64,000 bases of DNA, taken from contig NZ_LQIS01000053.1 of NCBI RefSeq assembly GCF_001499905.1, forward strand, positions 1 through 64,000. The letters are read 5' to 3'. Origin of the DNA: Mycobacterium sp. GA-1285. GTDB lineage: Bacteria > Actinomycetota > Actinomycetes > Mycobacteriales > Mycobacteriaceae. A program made the translations under genes and the position numbers. Below, piece by piece: positions 42,202 through 50,034 of this stretch (position 1 is the stretch's first letter; each line of letters starts with the position of its first letter). Below the pieces are notes generated by a model. The model saw only the letters and a list, made by a program, of their open reading frames with translations, was not told the origin of the DNA and searched no databases.

Positions 42202-42974
42202 TGGATCTGACGCAACGATTGGCGGGCAAGGTCGCGGTCGTCACCGGTGGTGCCAGCGGCATCGGCCTGGCCAGCGCCAAGCGGATGAAGGCCGAGGGCG
42301 CGATCGTCGTGATCGGCGACATCGACCCGGCGGCGGGAAAAACCGTCGCCGACGACCTGAACGGCACCTTCGTCCAGGTCGACATCTCCGATCAGGTCGC
42401 CGTGGATCAGCTGTTCGACACCGCCGCCGAGACGCACGGGTCGGTCGACATCGCGTTCAACAACGCCGGCATCAGGCCGCCCGAGGACGACCTGATCGAG
42501 GTCACCGGCATCGACGCGTGGCAGCGGGTGCAGGACGTCAACCTCAAGTCGGTGTTCTTCTGCTGCAAGGCGGCACTGCGCCACATGGTGCCGCGGCAGA
42601 AGGGCTCGATCGTCAACACCGCTTCGTTTGTGGCGGTGATGGGTTCGGCCACCTCGCAGATCTCCTACACCGCGTCCAAGGGCGGCGTGCTGGCGATGTC
42701 GCGTGAACTCGGCGTGCAGTACGCGCGGCAGGGCATCCGGGTCAACGCCTTGTGTCCGGGGCCGGTGAACACCCCGCTGCTGCAGGACCTGTTCGCCAAG
42801 GATCCCGAACGGGCCGCACGCCGTCTGGTGCACATCCCGGTGGGCCGGTTCGCCGAACCCGACGAGGTCGCGGCCGCGGTGGCATTTCTCGTCAGCGATG
42901 ACGCGTCGTTCATCACCGCCTCGTCGTTCCTCGTCGATGGCGGGATCAGCGGGCACTACGTCACACCGCTGTAG
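42201..42974 (+). CDS. Short-chain dehydrogenase/reductase
   Basis: This 257-residue classical SDR has TGGASGIG at residues 15-22, NNAG near 89, NTASF with the catalytic Ser, YTASK as the Tyr-Lys pair, and the VDGGISGHYVTPL tail. Asp at the end of the second strand suggests NAD(H). It overlaps the aldehyde dehydrogenase by one base and corresponds to Rv2857c. It may oxidise the alcohol of the glutamylated ethanolamine to the aldehyde used by AldC, but that is inference. Confidence 0.9.
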   Translation: MDLTQRLAGKVAVVTGGASGIGLASAKRMKAEGAIVVIGDIDPAAGKTVADDLNGTFVQVDISDQVAVDQLFDTAAETHGSVDIAFNNAGIRPPEDDLIEVTGIDAWQRVQDVNLKSVFFCCKAALRHMVPRQKGSIVNTASFVAVMGSATSQISYTASKGGVLAMSRELGVQYARQGIRVNALCPGPVNTPLLQDLFAKDPERAARRLVHIPVGRFAEPDEVAAAVAFLVSDDASFITASSFLVDGGISGHYVTPL

Positions 42975-42976
42975 CC

Positions 42977-43726
42977 ATGTCTGCCGAGTCGGAGGTACCA
43001 GTGGCGCACGCGGGGCTCACCGCGGAGGCGGTCGCCGAAGCGCTGCTGCGGCCGGTGCGTGCGGGTCACGCCTTCGATGACACCGTGGCCCGGCTGCTGC
43101 AGACCATCCGGCTCGGTGTGCTGGCGCCCGGCGAATGCCTACCGCCAGAGCGCGAACTCGCCGCGCGGCTCGGCGTCAGCCGCGATACCGTGCGCGAGGC
43201 GATCAGATCGTTGTCCGACGCGGGTTATCTGGTGTCGCGGCGCGGACGGTACGGCGGGACCTTCCTCGCCGACGAACTGCCGAGACCGACCGATGACGCC
43301 GATGCGGTCACCCGTGCCGAGGTCGACGACGCTTTGCGGCTGCGCGAGATCCTGGAAGTCGGCGCCGCGCGGATGGCGGCCACCCGGACCCTCACCGCCG
43401 CCGAACGTGAGGTGCTGTGGGCCCGGATGACCGATGTCCGCGCCGCCGCTCCCGACGACTACCGCCGTCTCGACTCGCGCCTGCACCTGGCGATCGCCGA
43501 GGCCGCCGGATCGCCGTCGCTGGTCCCGCTGCTAGCCGAGAACAGGATGCTGCTCAACGCCCTGCTCGACCAGATACCGCTGCTGCCGCGCAACATCGCC
43601 CATTCCGACGAGCAGCACGAGGCGATCGTGCTCGCGATCCTCGCCGGCGACGGCGACGGTGCGGCGTCGGCGATGCGGGCCCACGTCGAGGGGTCCGCGG
43701 CGCTGCTGCACGGCTTCCTCGACTAG
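42977..43726 (+). CDS. FadR-type GntR transcriptional regulator
   Basis: This 249-residue regulator has a winged helix-turn-helix (LPPERELAARLGVSRDTVRE, then AIRSLSDAGYLVSRRGRYGG) and a C-terminal FCD ligand domain. The domain has LRLREILEVGAARMAA and a run of Asp and His residues that could hold a metal. It starts two bases after the SDR stop and is the last gene of the glnA4 operon, so it most likely controls that operon and perhaps the divergent permease. The effector is unknown. No matching operator was identified in the 38525-38700 region. Confidence 0.88.
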   Translation: MSAESEVPVAHAGLTAEAVAEALLRPVRAGHAFDDTVARLLQTIRLGVLAPGECLPPERELAARLGVSRDTVREAIRSLSDAGYLVSRRGRYGGTFLADELPRPTDDADAVTRAEVDDALRLREILEVGAARMAATRTLTAAEREVLWARMTDVRAAAPDDYRRLDSRLHLAIAEAAGSPSLVPLLAENRMLLNALLDQIPLLPRNIAHSDEQHEAIVLAILAGDGDGAASAMRAHVEGSAALLHGFLD

Positions 43727-43743
43727 CGCCGGCCCATATCCTT

Positions 43744-43814
43744 CGCGAGCGCGCGTGTTTGCCGCGGACACACCGCCGATTTCTCGACACCTGCGCACGG
43801 TCATGCGCCCGCGA
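43744..43814 (-). repeat. About 62-bp palindromic dispersed repeat, copy 2 (diverged)
   Basis: Bases 43744-43776 match the reverse complement of the copy at 57880-57941 with about three changes and one gap (CGCGAGCG, CGTGTTTGC, GACACACCGC are shared). The right arm is less well kept and has a few extra bases. Confidence 0.6.
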
Positions 43815-43830
43815 ACGTGCGCATCGGCGC

Positions 43831-43836
43831 TACATT
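43831..43836 (+). promoter_or_regulatory. -10 box, leaderless promoter of the ArsR gene
   Basis: TACATT is followed by seven bases and the GTG at 43844, so transcription should begin at or next to the start codon. This supports GTG 43844 over the upstream GTG at 43817. Confidence 0.5.
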
Positions 43837-43843
43837 GAGTCCC

Positions 43844-44173
43844 GTGAACGAGCCGGCCGGCCAGGTGGATGTCGAACGCGCGGCGTCGGCGCTGGCCGAC
43901 GTCGACACCGCCAGCTGGACACAGCGGTTCGACCTGTTGTCGGACCCGCATCGGCTGGAGATCCTGCTCACGCTGCATCGAGTGCCGGGGATCCGCGTCG
44001 GAGACCTCGCGGCCGCCCTGGGCCGCTCGGAAAACGCCGTCTCGCAAGCGCTTCGCGTGCTGCGCCAGCAGGGCTGGGTCAGTGCCACGCGAGTCGGACG
44101 CGCGGTGAGCTACCGCCTCGACGACGAGATCGTGCACGACTTGCTGCACTGGATCGGTGCTCGGCACGGTTGA
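43844..44173 (+). CDS. ArsR/SmtB-family regulator
   Basis: This 109-residue winged-helix regulator has FDLLSDPHRLEILLTLHR, GDLAAALGRSENAVSQALRV and RVGRAVSYRLDD. It contains no cysteine, so the classic arsenic-type site is absent. His98, His102 and His108 at the end could form a metal site, but they do not match the usual D-x-H..H-x-x-E/H spacing. It lies 112 bp upstream of a methyltransferase on the same strand. It could sense nickel/cobalt and control the cbi transporter further right, or control the methyltransferase, but neither is shown. Confidence 0.78.
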   Translation: MNEPAGQVDVERAASALADVDTASWTQRFDLLSDPHRLEILLTLHRVPGIRVGDLAAALGRSENAVSQALRVLRQQGWVSATRVGRAVSYRLDDEIVHDLLHWIGARHG

Positions 44174-44252
44174 GGCTGAGCAGGGCATTTCACGATTCCC
44201 GAATCGCCGCTTCACACCCTCGACCGATCGTCGACGACGTCAGATGAACATT

Positions 44253-44268
44253 CCCGTCGATTGACGGG
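44253..44268 (+). promoter_or_regulatory. Small hairpin in the methyltransferase leader
   Basis: CCCGTC, tetraloop GATT, GACGGG form a perfect 6-bp stem 16 bases before the ATG at 44285. It could affect ribosome access, but the function is unknown. Confidence 0.3.
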
Positions 44269-44284
44269 CAGGGAGCCGAGGTAC

Positions 44285-45148
44285 ATGACCATGAGAAACA
44301 CCCTCGAGAACGCGACCGAGCATGACCGCGCACTGAAAATCAGACACCGGGCGCTGTGGGCGTCGGGGGACTACCCGGCCGTCGCGGCCGAATTGATCCC
44401 GACGCTGGGCCCTGAACTGGTCAGAGCCTGCGGAGTGCGCCCGGGTGATCGTGTGCTCGACGTCGCTGCGGGGTCGGGCAACGCTGCGATCCCGGCCGCC
44501 GCCGCCGGAGCGATCGTGACGGCGAGCGATCTCACACCCGAACTGTTCACCGCGGGGCGCGCGACAGCCGCGCGGCAAGGAGTCCAGATCGAATGGGTCG
44601 AAGCGGACGCCGAAGCGATGCCGTTCGCCGACAACAGCTTTGACGTCGTCATGTCGTGTGTCGGTGTGATGTTCGCACCGCACCACCAGGCGGCCGCCGA
44701 TGAGCTGGTGCGAGTGCTCCGGCCGGGCGGAACCATCGGAATGATCAACTGGACTCCCGAGGGGTTCATCGGAAACCTGTTCAAGACGATGAAGCCCTAC
44801 GCGCCGCCCCCGCCGCCCGGGGCGAGCCCCGCACCGCTGTGGGGGAACGAAGAGCATGTGCAGGCGCTGCTCGCCGACCGGGTGACGGACCTGCGGATGC
44901 GGCGGCGAACCGTTCGCATGGATCACTGCGCGAGCCCGCTCGAGTTCCGGGAGTATTGGAAACGCAATTACGGGCCGACGATCGCCACATATGCGTTCAA
45001 CGCCGGTGAGCCACAGCGGATCGCCGACCTCGACCGCGACTTCCTGCAGTTCCTCGACGACTGGAACACCTCGCCGGGTCCGACGGGCACCGCCTATGAC
45101 GCCGAATATCTGCTGATCACTGCCACGAAGGCGGCATCGGCGCGCTGA
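44285..45148 (+). CDS. SAM-dependent methyltransferase
   Basis: This 287-residue class I methyltransferase has VLDVAAGSGNAAI (SAM motif I near residue 56), VEADAEAMPFADNSFDVV and a RVLRPGGTIGMINW strand. This is the UbiE-like type. The ATG at 44285 is preferred, with GGGAG nine bases upstream. A small hairpin (CCCGTC-GATT-GACGGG, 44253-44268) lies in its leader. It is followed by a SARP-type regulator gene on the same strand after 42 bp. The methyl acceptor is unknown. Confidence 0.85.
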   Translation: MTMRNTLENATEHDRALKIRHRALWASGDYPAVAAELIPTLGPELVRACGVRPGDRVLDVAAGSGNAAIPAAAAGAIVTASDLTPELFTAGRATAARQGVQIEWVEADAEAMPFADNSFDVVMSCVGVMFAPHHQAAADELVRVLRPGGTIGMINWTPEGFIGNLFKTMKPYAPPPPPGASPAPLWGNEEHVQALLADRVTDLRMRRRTVRMDHCASPLEFREYWKRNYGPTIATYAFNAGEPQRIADLDRDFLQFLDDWNTSPGPTGTAYDAEYLLITATKAASAR

Positions 45149-45190
45149 TTCTCTGGACTTGCCAATACTCCGGACATCCGCTCCGGCTTG

Positions 45191-48037
45191 ATGAAAGCTG
45201 TGAGCGTGACGGTGGCGTTCCGGCTGCTCGGCGACATCGGAGCCGACGTCGACGGTGAACGCGTCGACATCGGGCACGCGCGCCAGCGCGCCGTTCTCGT
45301 CGCGATGCTAATCGACTTGAACCGGCCGGTCCCCTCCGATCAGCTGATCTATCGCGTGTGGGCCGACGAGCCACCCTTTCGCACGCGGAACGCGCTGTCC
45401 GCCTACCTGTCTCGGTTGCGGGCGGTCATCGGACGCAGCGGAGATGTGGAAATCAAGCGGGAGTCAGGCGGTTACGTCCTCGCCGCGGATCCGATGACCG
45501 TGGACCTGTACCGCTTTCGGTCGCTTTGCCGTCAAGCGCGCGCCGCGACGGATCCCGTCGAAGCCGATGACCTGTTCGTGAGGGCGCTGCAGTTGTGGCG
45601 TGGCAGCCCATTCGTCACGCTGGACACCCCGTGGCTGAACGAGGTCAGAAACGCCCTGGACGCCGAACGTCTGGCCGTCGTCCTGGATCGCAACGACGCA
45701 GGGTTGCGGGCTGGCCGGCACGCCGAGTTGCTCCCCGAGTTGGCCACCATGCTGCGCGAGCACCCGTTGGACGAGCGGTTGGCGGGCCAACTGATGCTCG
45801 CGCAGTACCGTTGTGGCCGTCAGGCCGACGCACTCGACACCTTCCGTTTGATGCGTGAGCGACTCGTCGACGAGCTGGGCGCAGATCCGAGTCCAGCACT
45901 GCAACAGGTGCACATGCAGCTCTTGGAGGGCGACCCGGGACGAATGGGACTGCCCGCCGCGGTCAGCGGGCGTCCTCGGGCGAACCTGCCGCGACGGAGC
46001 ACCAGTTTCGTCGGCCGCGACGACGAGGTCGCACACGTCGTCGATGTACTGGGTGAATGTTCGTTGGTGACGTTGACCGGGGTGGGCGGCGTGGGCAAAA
46101 CCCGCCTGGCCCTCGAAGCTGCGGCCAGAGCCGAAGCGCGCTTCGCCGACGGCGTCACGCTCGTCGAGCTGGCACCGCTGGATGACCCCGCGGCCGTGGG
46201 CCATACCGTCGCCGCCGCGCTTCGACTGCAGCAACGCCACGGGCTGGGCATCGAAGAAACAGTGATCGATTACCTGCGAACGAAGAAGCTGCTGCTGATT
46301 CTGGACAACTGCGAACACCTGCTCGACGCGGCCGCGACGCTAGCCGACTCGATCGTCGGCAGCTGCCCCGACGTCGTGGTCCTGGCCACCAGCCGAGAAG
46401 CGATCGGCGTTGACGGGGAACACGTCTGGCCGGTGTCGCCGCTGCCGCTCGGCGAAGCCACCCGCTTGTTCGCCGACAGGGCCAAGGCCAGCAGGCCCGA
46501 TTTCGCACTGGAGCACGAGCCGGTGGGCGCCGTCGCCGAAATTTGTCGACGCGTCGACGGTCTGCCACTGGCGATCGAACTGGCCGCCGCCCGAATGCGC
46601 GCCATGAGCAGTCTCGACGTCGCGCGCCGGTTGGACGGTCTGCGACTGCTCAGCGGAGGCGCGCGCGGAAGTCTTCGTCAACAGAGCCTCGTCGCGACCA
46701 TCGACTGGTCCTACCAGCTGTTGACCGGCTCTGAGCAGCAACTGTTCTCGAAGCTGTCGGTGTTCGCGGGCGGGTTCGATCTCGACGCCGCGCACAGCGT
46801 GTGCGGTGTGGGCGACGAGGACGACACGCTCGATTCGATCACCGGCCTCGTCGAGAAATCAATGGTGATCCGACTGTCGGCCGCCGACCGGACGCGGTAC
46901 TCGGTTCTGGAGATGCTCCGCGCTTACGGGCGGGACCGCCTGCGAGACAACGACATCGACAAGCTGCTGGCGTCGCGGCATGCGCAGTACTACACCGCGC
47001 TGGCCGAAAGCGCCGCTGCCGGCATGCACGGTCCCGACGAGCGGATGTGGGTGGACAGAATGCTGCCCGACCACGACAACCTGCGGGTCGCGTTCGAGTA
47101 CGCGATCTCGGTTGAGGACGTCGACACCGCACTCAGGTTGGTGACCTCGCTGCCCGAAATCATCCATCTGCGTCACAGCTACGAGTCGGCTGGGTGGGCC
47201 GAGCGTGCCGTCGAGATGGCCGAAGCCACTCATCCCCTGTATGTCGCCGCCGTCGGCTTCGCGGCGCGAGGAGCGTGGAACAGGGGTGAATTCGACAAGG
47301 CCCGCACGCTCGCGAACCTCGCGCAGGGGCGTGCCCCCGCGCGTGGCACCGCCCGGGTCGCCTATCCCGGGGATGTGCTCGCCGACGTCGCGCTGTACGA
47401 AGGTGACGCCGGCGCGGCCCTGCTGCACTATGAGGCCGAGGCGAGGCGGGCAAGGAGTGATTCCGATCCGATTCGCCTGGTGTGGACGCTCTTCTACATC
47501 TCGATATGCCGTGCGGCACTGCGGGTTCCGGCCGAAGGGGTGGCCGCAGCGGAAGAAGCCGTGCGTGTCGCGGACGAGACCGGCAATGCGACCGCCCAGT
47601 CGATGGGTCGCTACGCACTCGGTCTGGTGCTCAAGAAGTCCGAGCCCCATCGCGCGCTGCAATTGTTCGATGATGCCGCCGCTTTGGCCGCGTCGGTGCG
47701 CAACCTGTGGTGGCATGGCATCGCGCTCATGGAGGCCGCGGCGACCCGTGCCGTGCATGGCGAACCCGCGGAGGCCGCAACGGTTCTCATTGAAGTGCTC
47801 GACCATTGGGACCGGGTCGGGGATTGGAGCCAGCAGTGGCTCAATCTGCGCTATGTCACGCGATTCTTCGTCCGGGTGGGAGCCGACAGCGATGCGTTGA
47901 CACTCCATCAGGCGCTGGTTGCTGCTGGAAAGGACTCGCCCCTCAGAGACGCCCGGATCGACCCAGCGCAAGGCAGCCTGACCGGCGCGCAGGCGGTGGC
48001 ACTCGCGCGATCCACGCTGCAGCGATTCGCGCGATAG
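45191..48037 (+). CDS. SARP-type regulator with NB-ARC and TPR domains
   Basis: This 948-residue regulator begins with an OmpR-like winged helix (residues about 10-95) and a BTAD domain (about 100-245) with the LVDELGADPSPALQQVH segment. The STAND ATPase has a P-loop GVGGVGKT at residues 297-304 and LLLILDNCEHLLD as Walker B, followed by RVDGLPLAIELAAARM. The rest is tetratricopeptide-like. This is the AfsR/SARP layout, acting as an ATP-gated transcription activator. It lies 42 bp after a methyltransferase gene and may control it or a distant regulon. The target is unknown. Confidence 0.87.
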   Translation: MKAVSVTVAFRLLGDIGADVDGERVDIGHARQRAVLVAMLIDLNRPVPSDQLIYRVWADEPPFRTRNALSAYLSRLRAVIGRSGDVEIKRESGGYVLAADPMTVDLYRFRSLCRQARAATDPVEADDLFVRALQLWRGSPFVTLDTPWLNEVRNALDAERLAVVLDRNDAGLRAGRHAELLPELATMLREHPLDERLAGQLMLAQYRCGRQADALDTFRLMRERLVDELGADPSPALQQVHMQLLEGDPGRMGLPAAVSGRPRANLPRRSTSFVGRDDEVAHVVDVLGECSLVTLTGVGGVGKTRLALEAAARAEARFADGVTLVELAPLDDPAAVGHTVAAALRLQQRHGLGIEETVIDYLRTKKLLLILDNCEHLLDAAATLADSIVGSCPDVVVLATSREAIGVDGEHVWPVSPLPLGEATRLFADRAKASRPDFALEHEPVGAVAEICRRVDGLPLAIELAAARMRAMSSLDVARRLDGLRLLSGGARGSLRQQSLVATIDWSYQLLTGSEQQLFSKLSVFAGGFDLDAAHSVCGVGDEDDTLDSITGLVEKSMVIRLSAADRTRYSVLEMLRAYGRDRLRDNDIDKLLASRHAQYYTALAESAAAGMHGPDERMWVDRMLPDHDNLRVAFEYAISVEDVDTALRLVTSLPEIIHLRHSYESAGWAERAVEMAEATHPLYVAAVGFAARGAWNRGEFDKARTLANLAQGRAPARGTARVAYPGDVLADVALYEGDAGAALLHYEAEARRARSDSDPIRLVWTLFYISICRAALRVPAEGVAAAEEAVRVADETGNATAQSMGRYALGLVLKKSEPHRALQLFDDAAALAASVRNLWWHGIALMEAAATRAVHGEPAEAATVLIEVLDHWDRVGDWSQQWLNLRYVTRFFVRVGADSDALTLHQALVAAGKDSPLRDARIDPAQGSLTGAQAVALARSTLQRFAR

Positions 48038-48155
48038 CCTTGAGCCACCGTCCTCGAGAAGGCGGTCGGCGCCGCGCTGCTGGCGGCATCACTGGCGACG
48101 CTCCGGGCGGGCCGAGGTTTCCCGCTCGGCTTCATCGCGTTCAGGTTGTACGCCT

Positions 48156-48183
48156 GAATACCTGTTCAGCTAGACAGGTATTC
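48156..48183. promoter_or_regulatory. Inverted repeat upstream of cbiM, probable operator
   Basis: GAATACCTGT and ACAGGTATTC form a perfect 10-bp dyad with an 8-base spacer. A second dyad, TTCAGG (48140-48145) and CCTGAA (48153-48158), overlaps it. Both lie just upstream of the probable TAGGCT -10 box. A metal-responsive repressor site is plausible. Confidence 0.55.
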
Positions 48184-48194
48184 GGTACGCGTCC

Positions 48195-48200
48195 TAGGCT
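48195..48200 (+). promoter_or_regulatory. -10 box, probable leaderless promoter of cbiM
   Basis: TAGGCT ends six bases before the GTG at 48207, like other leaderless starts in the window. The dyad at 48156-48183 would cover the -35 region. Confidence 0.5.
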
Positions 48201-48206
48201 CGCGGG

Positions 48207-48905
48207 GTGACCTCTTCGTACGTCGCGATGCACATGAGCGACGGCATCGTCAACGCCCCGACCTCCGTCGTCTTCGGCCTCGTCGCCGTCGCCGTTGTCG
48301 CACTGTGCGCGGCCAAGGCCAGGACCGAGCTCGACGAGCGCACGGTGCCGCTGGCCGGCCTCGTCGCCGCATTCATCTTCGCCGTCCAGATGGTCAACTT
48401 CCCGATCCTCCCGGGCGTCAGCGGTCACCTGCTCGGCGGTGCGCTCGCCGCGATCCTGGTCGGCCCGTACACCGGGGCGCTCTGCATCGCGATCGTGCTC
48501 GTCGTACAGGCGCTGCTGTTCGCCGACGGCGGAGTGACGGCGCTGGGCACGAACATCGTCAACATGGCGGTGATCGGTGTGGCGGCCGGATATCTCACCG
48601 CCGTCCTGTTGTATGCCGTCGTGCGGAAACGCGTAGAAGTACCGACGGCCGGTCTGGGCGCGATCGCTTTCGTCGCCGCGCTGATGGGGACGATATGTGC
48701 GGCAATGGGCTTCGTCGTCGAATACGCGATCGGGGGAGCGGCCACCACGTCACTGGGCGCGGTGACGGGTTACATGCTCGGCACCCACGCGCTGATCGGC
48801 GTGGGAGAGGGCCTCATCACCGCGGTCACCGTGATAGCCGTCGCGCGTTCGCGTCCCGACCTGGTCTACCTGTTGCGCCGGACCCGGCAGGAGGTTACGG
48901 CATGA
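48207..48905 (+). CDS. cbiM: Cobalt ECF transporter S-component CbiM
   Basis: This is a membrane protein of about 225-232 residues with the family signature MHMSDGIVNAP near the N-terminus and about six helices. In CbiM and NikM the N-terminal Met-His pair binds the metal, and His at position 2 is essential. The start is ambiguous. GTG 48207 fits a leaderless promoter but places seven residues before the Met-His. ATG 48228 would place His at position 2 but has no ribosome site. It overlaps the cbiN-like gene by four bases and heads a cbiM-N-Q-O operon. Cobalt is likely, and nickel cannot be excluded. Confidence 0.9.
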   Translation: MTSSYVAMHMSDGIVNAPTSVVFGLVAVAVVALCAAKARTELDERTVPLAGLVAAFIFAVQMVNFPILPGVSGHLLGGALAAILVGPYTGALCIAIVLVVQALLFADGGVTALGTNIVNMAVIGVAAGYLTAVLLYAVVRKRVEVPTAGLGAIAFVAALMGTICAAMGFVVEYAIGGAATTSLGAVTGYMLGTHALIGVGEGLITAVTVIAVARSRPDLVYLLRRTRQEVTA

Positions 48906-49258
48906 GGTCGCGCCGGCAGTTCCTCGCTGTTTTCGCCGTTGTCACGCTGCTGATCGCCGGGGCGGTGTCGTACTTCGCCAGCTCGAGCCCCGATGGGCTG
49001 GACTCGACGACACTGCGCGGGTGCGAGGTCGTCGAGACCCCCGAGGGCGAGGAACTCACCGGAGAGTGCATAGCTCAGCACGCCGAGGAGCACAGCCTTG
49101 CGGCCTCCCCGCTCGCCGACTACACGGTCGGCGGACGCGACGGCACCGGCGGCATCGCCGGGATCATCGGCGTACTGGCGACGGTCGTCGTCGCAGGATC
49201 GGTGTTCTGGCTGATCGCCCGCAGCCGCAGGGCGACCGACCACGGCGGGTCAGGCTAA
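48902..49258 (+). CDS. cbiN: CbiN-like PDGLE-domain membrane protein
   Basis: This 118-residue protein has an N-terminal membrane helix, the signature SSSPDGLDSTTL just after it, an exported loop and a C-terminal helix (GIAGIIGVLATVVVAGSVFW). This is the CbiN/PDGLE layout that assists cobalt loading of CbiM. It overlaps cbiM by four bases, and cbiQ follows after two bases. The loop is longer than in short CbiN proteins and contains two cysteines (GCEVVE, GECIAQ). Confidence 0.85.
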   Translation: MRSRRQFLAVFAVVTLLIAGAVSYFASSSPDGLDSTTLRGCEVVETPEGEELTGECIAQHAEEHSLAASPLADYTVGGRDGTGGIAGIIGVLATVVVAGSVFWLIARSRRATDHGGSG

Positions 49259-49260
49259 CC

Positions 49261-50034
49261 ATGGGCGCGGGCGCTCACCCCCTCTACCGGCACGACGACT
49301 CCCCGGTGCACCGCGCCCCCGCCGAGGTGAAGGTCGTCTGCCTCCTGGTGTTCGTGCTCGCGGTCGTCGCGACGCCGCGGGAGATGTTCTGGCCCTTCGC
49401 CGTCTACGCCGTGATCATCGTCGGCATCTGGCGGCTGGCCCACATCCCGCTGCGGTGGATCCTGCCGCGGATGCTGATCGAGGCGCCGTTTCTCGTCCTC
49501 GCGGTGCTGTTGCCGTTCGCCGAAGGCGGCGAACGCATCGACGTGGTGGGACTGCACCTTTCGGTCAGCGGGTTGTGGGCGGCGTGGGGCATCGTGATCA
49601 AGGGAACGCTCGGGGTCGCGGCGGCACTGACGGTGGCCGCCACCACCTCGACAACCGAATTGCCCACCGCGCTCGGCCGGCTCGGTGTGCCCGCCGTCGC
49701 GACGTCGGTGCTGGTGCTGATGATCCGGTACGTCGACCTGCTGACCGCCGAGGCCAGCCGCATGCGCATGGCGCGCATATCGCGTGGCGATTCGCCGCGC
49801 GCCCTACATCAAGCCGGCGCCATCGCGAAAGGTATCGGTGCGCTGTTCCTGCGATCCTACGAACGCGGTGAGCGGGTTTACGTCGCGATGCTCTCACGCG
49901 GATTCGACGGCGACGCACCGGATCTGGCTGTGATCGGGGCGCCGCCACGGGCCGTCGCGTCGCAGTGGGTGGTCGTGATGGCGCCGGCCGTTGCCGCGGT
50001 GGCGGTCGCCGCGGCGGCGTGGGTGACGCGATGA
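49261..50034 (+). CDS. cbiQ: ECF transporter T-component CbiQ
   Basis: This 257-residue integral membrane protein has the T-component pattern: an N-terminal HRAPAEVKVVCLLVFVLAVV start, several helices, and two coupling Ala-Arg-Gly-type segments of which RMRMARISRGDSPR and SRGFDGDAPDL are visible. It couples ATP hydrolysis by CbiO to substrate uptake by CbiM. It starts two bases after the cbiN stop and overlaps cbiO by four bases. Family length matches. Confidence 0.9.
   Translation: MGAGAHPLYRHDDSPVHRAPAEVKVVCLLVFVLAVVATPREMFWPFAVYAVIIVGIWRLAHIPLRWILPRMLIEAPFLVLAVLLPFAEGGERIDVVGLHLSVSGLWAAWGIVIKGTLGVAAALTVAATTSTTELPTALGRLGVPAVATSVLVLMIRYVDLLTAEASRMRMARISRGDSPRALHQAGAIAKGIGALFLRSYERGERVYVAMLSRGFDGDAPDLAVIGAPPRAVASQWVVVMAPAVAAVAVAAAAWVTR

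Noticed and set aside
48038..48206. Cobalamin riboswitch ahead of cbiM
   Set aside because: The gap is only about 170 bp, no B12-box-like conserved stretch was found, and a promoter seems to lie at the start codon.
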